64,000 bases of DNA. Origin: Sclerurus mexicanus (taxonomy: Eukaryota > Chordata > Aves > Passeriformes > Furnariidae). The position numbers and the translations under genes are program-made. This document shows positions 27,088 to 39,045 of the stretch, one piece after another; the first letter of the stretch is position 1, and every line of letters begins with the position of its first letter. The stretch lies in contig VWZF01005854.1 in NCBI GenBank assembly GCA_013396755.1, forward strand, positions 1,961,368-2,025,367. The letters run 5' to 3'. The notes under the pieces were generated by a model. It did not search any database and had not been told where the DNA came from. It worked only from the letters and a program-made list of their open reading frames with translations.

Positions 27088-27284
27088 GTAAAGGCGACGT
27101 GTTTGGCGATATCTTCTGGAAGGAAACCAGTCTGGCCCATGCATGTGCCAACGTCCGGGCTCTGACATACTGCGATCTGCATATTATCAAACGAGAAGCC
27201 TTGCTTAAAGTGTTGGACTTTTACACTGCTTTTGCAAACTCCTTCTCAAGGAATCTCACGCTCACCTGCAATCTGAGGAAGCGG
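27088..27284 (+). CDS. KCNH5: KCNH5 exon: second half of CNBHD and intrinsic-ligand segment
   Basis: This 197-base exon starts with the last two bases of a Gly codon and reads KGDVFGDIFWKETSLAHACA, then RALTYCDLHIIKREALLKVL, then a helix ending in SRNLTLTCNLRKR. The donor is GTAAGG at 27285. It corresponds to about residues 608-673. The block after FGDIFWKE occupies the place of the phosphate-binding cassette of CNG/HCN channels but lacks the Arg that contacts cyclic nucleotide (HACA where those channels have an RTA-type motif). This fits the known failure of EAG channels to be gated by cAMP. The CNL tripeptide near the end lies where KCNH1 has YNL, the intrinsic ligand in EAG structures; Cys at this place is, as I recall, the KCNH5 form. 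The frame is intact. Confidence 0.97.
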
Positions 27285-30200
27285 GTAAGGTGGCAGCTCT
27301 TGTTTTCCCCTTTCTCTCACTGTCTGCGTGCTCCTGCAGACTCTTTGCAGTGTTTAGCAACCCCTGATTTACTCTTGGTGTTTTAAGGTCATTGCAGGTT
27401 GACTGGCCTTTCAATAACTGCTGTCGCTGTTTGTAATGATGGCTCAATAAAAGTTACCCGTAGATTTGCAGCTCTGAAGAGCAGTCCTAGCAGGATGATG
27501 TATGAATTACATTTCTATTCCTTTTCTTCATGGTTGTTGTTTCTGGTTTTGTTGGTTTTTTGCCCCCATTTCATAAATGTATACATTTATATTTTATGGA
27601 ATTATAGAGTCCAGATTCTGGATTCCTCAAAGGTGAGGTTTAGTCTTTCATCTGCTAAGATACAGTTCAGAGGACAGTCTGATAGATCTGAATGGCATAC
27701 ACCAACTAAATAAATAAAATACACTCATCAAAAGTACTGTATTAATACCTGCTTCTCACAGTCGCATAGTCCAGAATTTTAATATGGCAAGATTAATAAA
27801 GCTTGGTAGTGATTTTACATTCACAGCTCACTTCTTAAGCCCTCCTTCTTGTTTTATAATCAATCAGCAATGCTCACTATCCATTAGTTCTTTCAAAGAA
27901 CACTCCATCTAAAAATTAATTAGCTATAAGGACGAATCTTGAAAACAGGTTAAGGGATTCTTTAATTCACATTGCGGCTGCAAAATTTCATCTTTATGAT
28001 TCTTTTTATGATTGATGGGAGTTATATAAATTTCATTTGCATAGAAAAATCTCATAACAATGATTTATAGATTACTGAGCATTAACTGTGATCCTCTAGC
28101 TGCTGAAACACATTTTTCTGCAGCTGTACCTTGGGCATCTCACCTGATAATGTACCAAAGCTACTTCAGTATTTCACTAGACAATTTCAGCCTCTGCAGT
28201 AACAGGAGTTCAACACAACTAGAATTTTACTTTTTTAAGTCGTTTCTCTCTAGCCACTGGAGCATCATACAAATTCTGCTTTCAGAGGAAGTTTAATTTT
28301 TACTGCATTCCTTGTGCTCATTAATATCCCAAGTATGGCACAAAATACCCATGGCTAAAAGCAGATGGAATGGGATTACAGTCCCCCTCTGTCTGCGCTG
28401 GAGCCTGAAAGAGCTGAGTTATAATCAGGTTTGGTTCCAGCCTGTCAGCTTACCTCTGACTTGAAGGTTGTTAACTCCACTTCAGACCTGAAGGAGGGCT
28501 TTGGGGCTTGAAAGCTGGCTCAGGGTTTTTAGCTTATCACCTCTCTGTTGATAAGAAGTGCTCCAAGCCTTGACTTCAGCAACCCCCTCCTTGCCATCTC
28601 ACGTGCCACCAACTACAGCCCTGCCATGGCAATTCTGCTCAGGCATTGCTGATGGTGATTTCATGGGACAAGATAATGCCACATACATTGTACCAAAATG
28701 CATTCTTTCCTTCTTAAAACCGTGAACCTGTCACTTCAGCTCGCTTCCTGAGGAAAACACAGACGTCTTTCCCTGACAGGGCAGTGTGCTGGAGTTCAAC
28801 TCTGTAGTCCGTGGATGTATATAGGGAATAGTCCCCTGCCTGAGTTTTCATGGGTTTTCTTCTCTCACACACATCGTTTTAAAGGAAAATTGGTTTCCCT
28901 GCAGGGCCTTGGGATAGGGAGTCACCCAGGTGGAAAAAATCATGGAGTTCATGTTCCCAGTACAGGTACCTGCTCCCTAGCTCAGTGTTAGGTACGTGAA
29001 CTTTGCCACAGGGGCAGTGACTCAAAGTAAGAAGGAGGAGCATTCCTAAAGAAATGTTAGATTTTTCAGAAGGAAAGGAAATGTTGGCTGGGGCCATGTG
29101 TGGGCATTACACGAGAGGAGATGAAGAGTCAATGGTTGTGTCAATGTGGTACATGCACAATGGAGTTGGTTTCATTAAAAGTTGGGTGATAATGTCCAAG
29201 GTAGTCAGCAATCACCTCCATAGCCCATGAGGAATGGTTTCTCTAGAAGGCAGTCACCTGGTCCCTGTTCAGTGCCCAGTCTGGGATGGGAAAAACATCC
29301 CCTTTCGATTTTGAGAGAGTCCGTGATCAATAACTTTTAAATACATAGGGTACATCATATGAACTCCACCTGTCTCCTACACTTTTAGTCGATATTTGTT
29401 TGAAGGAGCCTTACTTCTAGCATTGCAATAAGATGTGCTGAGCCAGAGCCTGCTTTGCAGAAATTCTGTGTTTTGTTCCTAGGCACAAAATAGATCATGC
29501 TACATTCAGCACCAGGGACACAATCTAAGTCCTGTTACATAAAGTCATTCAGGGGATTGTTTCAAACGTCCTGTCTGCTGGAAGTATACATGATTCCCTG
29601 TTGGGCACAGAAGCATTTGACGGTGAGCTCATCTCTGAGGAAAAGCAGTGCCATCCAGGACAGTTCCATCAGGGGAGCAGAAAGCAGTTGTTCAGGCGGT
29701 GAGACTGGGCTGACAGCTGCACTGTAGTGCAGCAGTTTGTGCTGGCGTCATGCAGTCTAAATGGAAAGAAAATCATTGTCTCCTTTAATTGATTTCAATA
29801 GAAAGATATACTTAGCACTTTTTCTACCTAGTAGTCATCACTCATAAGGTTTGACATTTAATTATAACACAAATACACTCTTTTGCGGTGCTCTGCACAA
29901 GAAAACGTCTCTCCTCACTGTCAAAAATGTATAGGCAGAAGTGTTCTTTCATCAGGTCTGCTCTTTGAAACACACACGTATGGATTTGAGTACACACACG
30001 TGTTTGTGCTGCCCTGTCCCTCAGCCAGCACTTTGATGTAGTCCATAGACTGCAAAATATTTAGACATTCAAAAGGCTAATAAATTAATAATAGTACTGA
30101 GCACAAAAGGTTATTTCCACATGACAGGGAAGCGAAAGTCTTATTGAAGGGGGAAAATAATGTTTTCTCACTCCCAAGCAACATTTAGAGCCTGGCATGT

Positions 30201-30539
30201 TGAATGACCTCCTTAAGGCATCTGCTCAGCTGAAGTATTGCAGCATATCATGTTCCATGCTCCGAAATCTTTACAGCACCTCTAACATCACTAATGCACA
30301 CTCCAAGGCAGAACCAGGACTTTGAACTTTTTTGTTTATCTTTCCCTCAAACAAGGGACATAATTATTCTGGAAAGATATTCTTTAAAATCACAATGGGA
30401 TTGCATATCTGCCACTGAGTGCTGAAAGTTATAAAGCAGTGTTTGGGATGCGTTTTCAAAGAGTTAATTGCTGCCTTCTGATGCTGGAAGACAATATTAA
30501 TAATGTCTAACTCATTAAGCGCCTTTTAAAATTTCACAC

Positions 30540-31405
30540 AGCTGGAGGGGGGCCTCTGCAAACTTGAGCCATGGAGCTTGGCTTGAGGAGGAGAATCAAG
30601 ACTGATCTATAGGAGGCTCTGTAATGTCCCACCCTTAAGGAGAAGGGAGCACTCAAGATTTGTAGATGCTTGTGGTCAAAAGGAATGACAAAACTCAGAG
30701 GGTCTGCAAAAGCTCGCAAAGTTTTATTTAGTAAATTACTCACTTGGCATGGAAATTGGTCTAGGTTAGTTCCTGATCTCCTACTATAAGCACATGGCAG
30801 TAGGTTTTGGATAAAGGGGTGGGGTGAAAGGGAAGAGAGAAATGAATTAAGGACGGGGCAAAAGAAAGATGGAAGTGAAGGGAAAGGGAAAGGGAAAGGG
30901 AAAGGGAAAGGGAAAGGGAAAGGGAAAGCACTAGTCTTGGCTCCAGTGTTGATCCAGTTGGGTCATGAGGTGCACACGTGCCCAGGCTTCTTGGGGGTAC
31001 CTGTTTATAGGTAGGTTTCCCCCACCTGGAGATAAGTTTCTCACTTTCTGTGCTAACTAGTTATCATGTGCAGTCTGTTCTTCCAGACCTTTCTGGAAAT
31101 GGGTCAGAAGGCTTTGGGAGTCTTGGGCGCTCTTGATCCCCTGCTACAGTCCATGCCTTCTTTTCAGCCTCATTCCTGCACTTGCACTGGACTGTGTTTT
31201 ACTGATCTCCAGGAGCCAGAACAAGGATGTCAGTCCTGGAAACGTGCTGCCCTACCTTCATATAGCCCCCTGCTCCACCCACATCCTGTTCTTTCTCAGA
31301 GTGTGCCATTATCAACAATCTTTGGTTGGCTTCACAGCTATCCAGCAATTAGCTCCCTTATCTTCTAGGCTTCTACAGGCTCAAACCCATATAAATAAAT
31401 AAATA
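30540..31405 (-). mobile_element. Probable solo LTR of an endogenous retrovirus (reverse orientation)
   Basis: Read on the - strand, this stretch has the order of signals expected of an LTR. There is a TATAAA box (complement of TTTATA at 31004-31009), then about 280 bases, then AATAAA (complement of TTTATT at 30723-30728), and a T/G-rich stretch beginning ACTTTGCGAGCTTTTGCAG. No gag, pol or env remnant flanks it, so a solo LTR is the simplest reading. The ends are guesses: I could not fix the TG...CA termini or a target-site duplication. Alternatives are another dispersed repeat or chance placement of the signals. Confidence 0.35.
30880..30928. repeat. (GGGAAA)n hexanucleotide repeat
   Basis: Eight nearly perfect GGGAAA units sit in a purine-rich stretch that extends about 40 bases upstream. 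The array lies inside the probable reverse-orientation LTR, where its - strand form is CCCTTT or TTTCCC. Purine-only arrays of this kind can expand and are often variable in length. Confidence 0.95.
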
Positions 31406-31411
31406 AATATA
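31389..31411. repeat. (AAAT)n short tandem repeat
   Basis: About five AAAT units lie at the right edge of the probable LTR. An A-rich repeat there could be an insertion-associated tract or an independent microsatellite. Confidence 0.8.
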
Positions 31412-34400
31412 CATTTTATTGATGGTCAATATTCAGGAAGAAAGGCCTATATCAAGTTCCTCCAAATGCACTCCCACAGAAAACAAGCGTTCAGCTGAAA
31501 TATTTTTAAGGTTTCCTTTTTCCTTTTTTCATCATTGCTTCCATTTGCACCAGATAACGTACCGCCTCCACTGAACTGCGAGCCCAACACAGCCTGTGCA
31601 AGTGCAGAGAAAAAAATCGAGCTGAAATTTTGTCCCTCCTGAAATCACAGCTAAAATTCTCCTGTGCTTTAGCACAGCAAAGATTTCCCCCACGGCTTTT
31701 TAAGGCATGCAGTCACATCTTGCTGTTTTCTACCATGGGCGAAATGAGCTGTGTTAAAGGAATGAGTCAGGAGCAGCCTGGGAAGAGGACAATTGTTTGT
31801 ATCTGACCTCTGGTGCATTTGCTCCTGGAAGGTGTGCTGGAGAATGAGCCAAGGAGATGTGAGGAGAAATGAGTGCCTTTAAGGCAGCGAAATCCCATTC
31901 GGAGAGGCTCGGCTCTCTTCCCTGTGATGCTCTTAAAGCCAGGGACAACACTGAGAGCAACTGATGTTATCAGATTCCTCCAGCACACTGAGTCTATGAG
32001 GCTTTTTAGTGGGTGAGGCCATCAGACTGTGTTAACACACATGTCCTATTTTCCTTTTATTTCAGATTAGAAAAATTCCTCTTTAAATTGCCTTCCTGTT
32101 CTTGCTGGAGATTCTAATGCACTGCATGTGATTTCTGAACTGAATCATTTGTCATTTCTGTGTCACGCGGTTTTCAAAAAAGCTTTATTTTAATTTGAAT
32201 TCTGCATTAACATCTCCTATAAGTGAAGGTTGTACCAAGGTCCATTCATGATCCCTGTGTTCATTTTTAGGACCCTCCCAATGGTGTGCTTTATTAGTGA
32301 GTGTCCTGATGCAGAAGCAAAGCCAGAGGCAAAAAGCATCACTTGGCTTATCAGCCCTTGCCCCTGAAGGTCACATGTGTTCTGGTGAACCTGAGGACTT
32401 TCACAGGTGTTGAGCTCTGAATTAAGCCATTCACAATTACACAGCTTAGTTCAGAGCTGTTTGAACTTCACCAGCTGATGCTCACACTCAGTCCTGATCA
32501 GTCATGGAGAGAGATCTGAGCATTGTCCTTGGGCAACTGTGGCAAACAGAAAACTGTGGGGTAACTGGAGCAGAATGTTTTGGGCACCTCCTCTGCCCAG
32601 TGGTCCATCTTCACTGGCAGATCCATCATTCATTTTCACCTTTTATCAATCTGTTACTGGGAAATTTCTCCATGTGGGACAGTGATGATGGCAAAACCTA
32701 TCTGGAAAAAACAAGTATTTCCATCATTATTAATGAAGAGAAGCAGGGGAGAAAATCGTTCTGCTTAGGGAGCTCCTGTGACTAATAATGTAGATCAGCT
32801 GGTGGGACCTTCAGTGAAGTCTTGGTCTTGGGTCTTGTGACAGGACATGTGCCAACCCCCAGGCTGGCACTTGGTCCTCATCCTTCTCTCACTCTTGGTA
32901 CTTTATGCAGCTTATTTCTCTGCTGGTTTGAGGGTTCCCAGGAGTGCAGGATCAAGCCTCTGGATAGATCCCTGGGCAGATCCAACAGATCAGTTGGCTT
33001 ATGTGGGCAGCAGATTTTTGACATGACTCAGAGTTTGTTTGCAACTCTGTGGCTTGCTTAAAACTACTGAAAATTAAGTTGCTCCGCTTCTTGATGACAG
33101 TGGTTCCTTTCCCTCTTGGTATCTTCTCAGAGACTCAGGGCATCTGCAGGCTAATACATCCTGCTGCTTGCTGGCCCTAGGCAAGGCAGGGGGACACAGA
33201 GGGGCTCCCCAGCCACGCACAGTGACACCTTCTTCGCTTCTCCAGGGTCACAGCCCCTAGCTCTGCTGCCTTTGTCATTGTGTTTGGGTGTCTACAGCTC
33301 TTGCTTTGTTCCTGCAGTATCAGGCAATTCTTTTGTGCCCATAAAAAAGGGACACCTTTCTTACTTTTACTCCTCACTCTCTTTTCACCTATAACTCCAA
33401 CGAAAGTAATGCACCTTATTCCTCTCTTTCCTCATTATCTTTTTGTTGAGCAATAATATCAGCTCAGTTTGGGTATATTTAACAATATGGTAAATAGAGG
33501 TGTTTACCTCCTCTTGCTTCCTCTGTAGAACTCACAGATGAGCTTTGCTCTTAATTTCATCAAATTCCTTTCTCTGTCTCCATGAAGATTGTTTTACCTT
33601 GTCTCAGAATACTCCTGCCCTTTTCTCTCCCTCTCTGGTCTTCAGCTGTCTGGGGTTTTGCTTCCTTTATTCTGTCCCAGAAAATTAAGTCCTATGGGTA
33701 AAGTTTATCTATAGTGATTGTTTAGCATGATTACAGAGCAAATAAGTTATGCCCTCAAAAATCAATTCGGTTTTATTGTGTTCACGTTAGCAGATTCTGC
33801 AGCCACACTGTGCTTGAATAAACTTTCACTTTGCACAATTTTTTAAGATTTTTATTGTTCAGCTTTATTGCATTCACGTGTCTCTCCAGATATGTTAATA
33901 TGCCATTGCAAGATTTCCTAAGGGGCTGTTTCACTGATTTATATCTAACACCACCTCTGATGATGTCTAGACTTGTATATTGAATGTAGGTGGGTCAGAA
34001 GAGCCCACTTCAAGCCTTCAAACAATCAGTGTGACCTTATCAAAATTGCTGATTGATGGTCCTAGCCTGGAATTTTTTTGAGAAACTGCTGGGGTCTGGG
34101 CCAAACCCCTGTGAGGAATTTATCAGTACAGATAATGGAGCAATTCCTTGTGTATTTGTACTTGTACAGCACAGCCCAGCACAGTCAATGCTCCACCTTC
34201 TGCTATTGAGAGACCCTTCCAAGTGAGGATTACAGATTTGAAGCTAGAGTTTTTTCTGCAGCTCTTCCCTCCTGTCTCCTGCTCCCCTGAGCAATTCTTT
34301 GTGTTTTTGCTCGTCTTCAGGGACATGGGGATTTGAATTTAAGGCATTCAAAGCAAGGAAGTTAGTCCTTGGAGGACTCCGTGACTTTGCTAGGTAGAAG

Positions 34401-34762
34401 AGCAGCATAAAAATTCAAAGGGAAAGCTGCAGCAGCATTAACTTCACCCCTTGGTGCCTCCCTGCCAGACGGCACGGGACAGCTGTCTGAGCAGAGCGAG
34501 TGCTGTGAGAGCTGTCTGTGGGTTTGCTTTCTTGTTTTTGTAGCTGTGAGCCCGACTCTTTTCTGTGTGACCTCACTCCCTTCCCTCTCCTTTTGCCACT
34601 CTCCTGTACCATGGTCTCTCCTGGGCACTCTTCAGGTCGTACTGACCGTGGGAAATAAGGGGTACAGGAGCAATTGCACGTCTGAATCCCCTCCCTGGAG
34701 GCACAGAGGGAGCACAGTGGCTTTCTCTCCTTTGACAAGCACAGTGTGCTTCCTTGGTTGTG

Positions 34763-35150
34763 ACTGTGCTACTGTGGTGATAAGCCTGAAATCTCTTGAA
34801 TGTGTCCAGAGAAGGACACCAAAGTTGGTGAAAGGGCTGGAAGGAGTGTCCTTTGAGGAGCAGCTGAGGACTTTGGGCTTGTCTAGTTTGGAGAAAAGGA
34901 GGTTGAGGGGTTACCTCCTTGCTCTCTATAGCTGCCTGGGGAAGAGAAGTGGAGAGAGTGAGATGCTGATCACTTCTCCCTGGGATCCAGTGACAGGAAG
35001 TGTGGGGATGGTTCAGAGCTGCTCCAGGGAAGATTTACACTGGACATCAGGAAGCATTTCTTNATCTTAGTGAGTGTTTAAATTCTCACCTGAAAACCAG
35101 GGCACTGTGCATCCTCTGGGGTCTTTGGGAGGCCTGGGGTTGTATGGTTT
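34763..35150 (+). mobile_element. CR1 LINE 3' region, sense orientation, degraded
   Basis: The + strand carries the characteristic sense CR1 blocks 'tgtgtccagagaaggacacc', 'gaggagcagctgaggacttt', 'tttggagaaaaggaggttga' and 'gttacctccttgctctctat'. These are followed by a form of the 'gattggatattaggaagaa' segment at 35041-35062. The end of the element is diverged and the terminal octamer tail is not clear. An apparent 174-codon open frame overlapping it (34546-35070) is composed largely of this repeat and is not a gene. The base at 35063 is undetermined. Confidence 0.8.
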
Positions 35151-38100
35151 CATGGCACAGTCTGGATTAACACATTTTGCCTTTAGACTGCAGGCAGATG
35201 CAGAGATCAGCCAGTGCACTATCATGTTTAATAGTGTTTCAGAGTCACATTAATCCCACAGGGTACCAGCAGGCCACTATTCTATTCTGAATATAATCTC
35301 TGAGTTAAATACCTTCCTCAGACGTCCTGACCGTACTTCTCTGGGAGCAAGAGACAAATCACCAACGCTGTGAAAAGCAGGGCTGAGCTCAGTTCTGATA
35401 ATCCTTTGGCATTACAGAGGTAGACTTATTTTTTTTTTCCTGGATGTTTAACTTCCCTGTCTAAATCTAAATCAAAAGGGTGTTGTATGTTGTTTGCCTG
35501 CTGTTTTTTGTTGAGAAATGCAAGGCAATTTAGCATCCTTCCCACTTAAGGATCTTAGAACGGCATGGTATGGCTGCAGAAAAAAACCATGTGTGCTGAT
35601 GTGATGCTTTCTGCATGCAGGGACTCAGCAGCTGCTACAAAAGGCACTCTGCTGATTTACCCCAGCGAAAGGTATGAGCATCTCTTCTTCAGGCAGGCAG
35701 TGCAGCCTGGGTGATTTATTTGTGTGTGGAAAGATCATTAAACCAGGAATGTCAGGGATGGGCAGCATCCGTAGGAAAACAAAAATGTGAACTGGCTGTG
35801 CTAGGGTGAAGATCCAGATTGATGATAATTTGCCATTGTGCTTTTCATGAATTAATACCATTTTTTTGTTAAAAAAGCTGTCATAATTAGAAAGTTCTCC
35901 TTAGTTGACTCAGAAAGCCTTCTGCAGGCTGACTGCTAGTATCAATTCAGGGCAGCACTGATTGCACAGGACATGACTGATGATAAAAAAGTAAATCAAA
36001 GGTCTTCTATTTTTAATCTTGTAAATATTAAAAAATAAACATTTTGTGTTCACCTCCCCTCATCGATTAAAATTGATGCTTCTAATCTCTTCCAACTGCA
36101 ATGGAAGGAAAGGAAATTGCCATTTCATTTTTGATTTTCAGTTGTGAAAGTTTTTACCGTCAGGCAGACGGGATTTGCATGGAAAGTGGAGAAAGAGGGT
36201 CTGTTGTGTTATCTCACACCCCTCCAAGCAATTAGCTCAGAGCAATGGATTTCTTCTTGCTGAGCCCAATTACTGTGTAGTTCTACAACTTTTTCAATGT
36301 GATAACTGCAAAAAAAGGGGGAAATGTTAAAAAACTGAGATGATTAATTCCATCATTGCTTCCTGGAGCTGAACACCAGACATTTTAGTAACACAGCACA
36401 GCACGACTTGCAGGTATAAAAATGAGTTTCTGTTATACCTCTACTTGTGCCAGACTGCGAGTGCTGGTTGCAATGCACCCAAACCTGTGGCTTGGGAAAG
36501 AGAACTTCTGCCTGTTCACTGGCATCATGTCAGTGGATTTCCATAGGCTTCACAGGGCACAGGCAGAGCTTTAGCATTCATCCAAGTGGGAGTCTTCTGG
36601 CTCTGCCCAAAATGGGATCCATTTTGACCCACACAGAAATGATCAGTCACAACTTCAGAGCAGTTTTGCAATGTAGATAGCACTGATTTTGTTTATTCTT
36701 CCTTTGCCCTCTTTGAGCAGGTTTTTGCCTTGACTTGCACAGAAAGGCTCTCAAATAAATAAACACATAGCTTCTCAAATGCTAAATAAAACTCCCTGCG
36801 TAAGGCCTTTCTTTTCTGTGCAAGTATAAATCCATTAATCTATTATTTTTCAGCACACACTTCACAGATGCAATAATACCCAAATGTGCTGGTTCAGCAT
36901 GTGATAGTCATTGCAGCCCTGCAAATCCTAGATTTACCTTATTTTGAATGGTTTTTTGGGGCTGCTCTCTACAGTGCACGTAGGAAAGTATTAAAATATA
37001 AACAAAGTGCAAGAGAAACTTTGCGGGGAAGTTTGCATGAATCCCACTAGTTTTAGTTAAAAGTAAAACCGAGCCCGTCACTTCCAACTTAATGACGGCT
37101 GATTGACTGTGCCTTTTTTAATTGTCTGCCAGTGGCAGTGATTAGCAAGCTGCTTTGGTTTAGGTCCCCTGCAAAGAAAGTCTGGAGAAGCAATTTTGAG
37201 ATCTGATTAAATACATGCCAGAGGTGGGCATAGCTGTCAGGAGGGACAGGGAGATTCTGGGAAGCACCTGAAATAAATGGAATTCCCTGTGATTGCACTT
37301 TGGAGAAACTTGCTGACAGGCAAAAGTACTCTATGTGTTTAGGAAGGAATATGTATTATTATTGCATGTTTTTTCCTCGTATTTTTCCTTCTCAGTTTTC
37401 ATAGCCCTTACTCTTAATTTGTTTCTTTTCCTAATGGTAATAAAAACATAATATAGTTTTCAGGTGTAAGTTACTGTTAAAAAAAGGATAGTGTGAGCAT
37501 TTATAAAAGCCTCTGATTCTCTTGACTCCATTAATTAAACTGTCAGTGATCTTTTGAAATTTGAGACCGCCCCTCCAACTTTTAGGTGAATTTCAGATTT
37601 TTTATTAGTACTCACAAAGGTGTCTCAGCTGCCAAAAAGATTCTGTGTAGTGTTTTCTATCTAAATATTTCCATCAGCCACTGTACTTTCAGAGCAAGGG
37701 GACTTAGTCTCTCTGTGCTCTGTGAGTCCATATCCCTTTGGAAGGAGTCCATTGTCCTCTGTTTTTTATTATGAACCACACTCCTGTTACCACAGGAACA
37801 GCTTTGGCTTTTTCTGAGAGCCTAGAACACTTTGCCACTCCCTTAAAAGTGTGAAAATGGGGACCTAAACAATGAGCAGATGACATCAGCAAAGAACAGC
37901 CATTTCTAATCGTGATATTTCTAACTGGCCAGATGAAATGTAGCATTTCAGTTGTTATTAGCTTTGCTTTTCCATCACTTCCCCCTCAATGCACAGACTT
38001 CCAGTGTTCGTTTGCCATGTCCCTGGTCTTATCAGAGCATCTCAGCATCTCAGCAATTAATTTCTGTGTCTAACATCACTATTTTCACCAATTCTGCCTT

Positions 38101-38726
38101 CCTTGACTCTGTGCCATTGTAGTGAATTTCCGTCTCCATCGTGTGTCTTAAGGCAAATCCATCTTTAAATGTAACAGTTTTGTTGGGCAGAGCAGTTCAA
38201 TTATGAATGACCATCCTTCTCCCAGGCTGTATTAGCCCTCCTGCCAAAGAAGGCTACAGTAGAAATGTAAATGGATGAACTGAATCATGCATGTTTTTCA
38301 TGTGTTATTAATTGCCCCTGTTCCCATTTATTAAGGGACTTAGCCAACAACCTCAAGATGTTCTACAAAAGTACATGAATAGCAATTTACAAGCTCAGTG
38401 CAGCCATGCATTAATATACCAAACAGATGCCTGACTGAGCCGCATGAACCACCAGCCATAACTTAAAGCATTTGTCAAAAATTTTGAGGGAAGGCACTGT
38501 TTGCCCTGTGGCCCACTGTGGAAATGTCCTGGGAGAAGCTTCCTCCCAGACCAGGCAGGCTCAAGTTTAGTCCAACATGTCCAGTAGCTAATTATAGGGT
38601 AGGTAAGGAATCTGCAGGGACAGAGTCTGAATTTGCAAAATCCTCAACAGCTTTCTTTAGCCTTGCTCGCCTTCTTGAGGGCAGATGCTCTTGCTCCATG
38701 GATCAGCCCTGCCCCATGAGTGGAAC

Positions 38727-39045
38727 ATAGAATTACAGAATCACAGAATGGTTTGGGTTCATCTGACTTCAAAGATCATTCCAACATCCCTGCCACAGGC
38801 AGGGACACCTTCCACTGGGCCAGGCTGCTCAAAGCTCCATCCAGTGAAGGCCTTGAACACTTCCAGAGATGAGGCATCTGCAGCTTCTCTGGGCAACTTG
38901 TTCCAGTGCCTCACCACTCCCACAGCAAAGAATTTCTTCCTTATATCTAATCTAAATCTACTCTTTTTCATTTTAAAGCCATTCCCCCTTGTCCTGTCAC
39001 TCCATGCCCTTGTCAGAAGTCCCTCTCCAGCTCTCCAGAGAAAAA
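38727..39045 (-). mobile_element. CR1 LINE 3' fragment (reverse orientation)
   Basis: The + strand starts ATAGAATTACAGAATCACAG, the complement of the CR1 octamer tail. It continues through 'ccttgaacacttccagagat', 'gcttctctgggcaacttgtt', 'gcaaagaatttcttcctta' and 'aaagccattcccccttgtcc', ending near 'ccctctccagctctccagag'. About 320 bases of the element's 3' end are kept with modest divergence, so this is one of the better preserved copies here. Confidence 0.93.

Noticed and set aside
34546..35070. 174-codon + strand open frame
   Set aside because: More than half of it is a degraded CR1 fragment, and it ends at an undetermined base; not a gene.
23707..39045. Oppositely oriented CR1 copies on either side of the exon at 27088, which might pair and favour a circular RNA
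   Set aside because: The copies belong to different or diverged subfamilies and overlap over only a short part of the element, so strong pairing is unlikely without a computed alignment.
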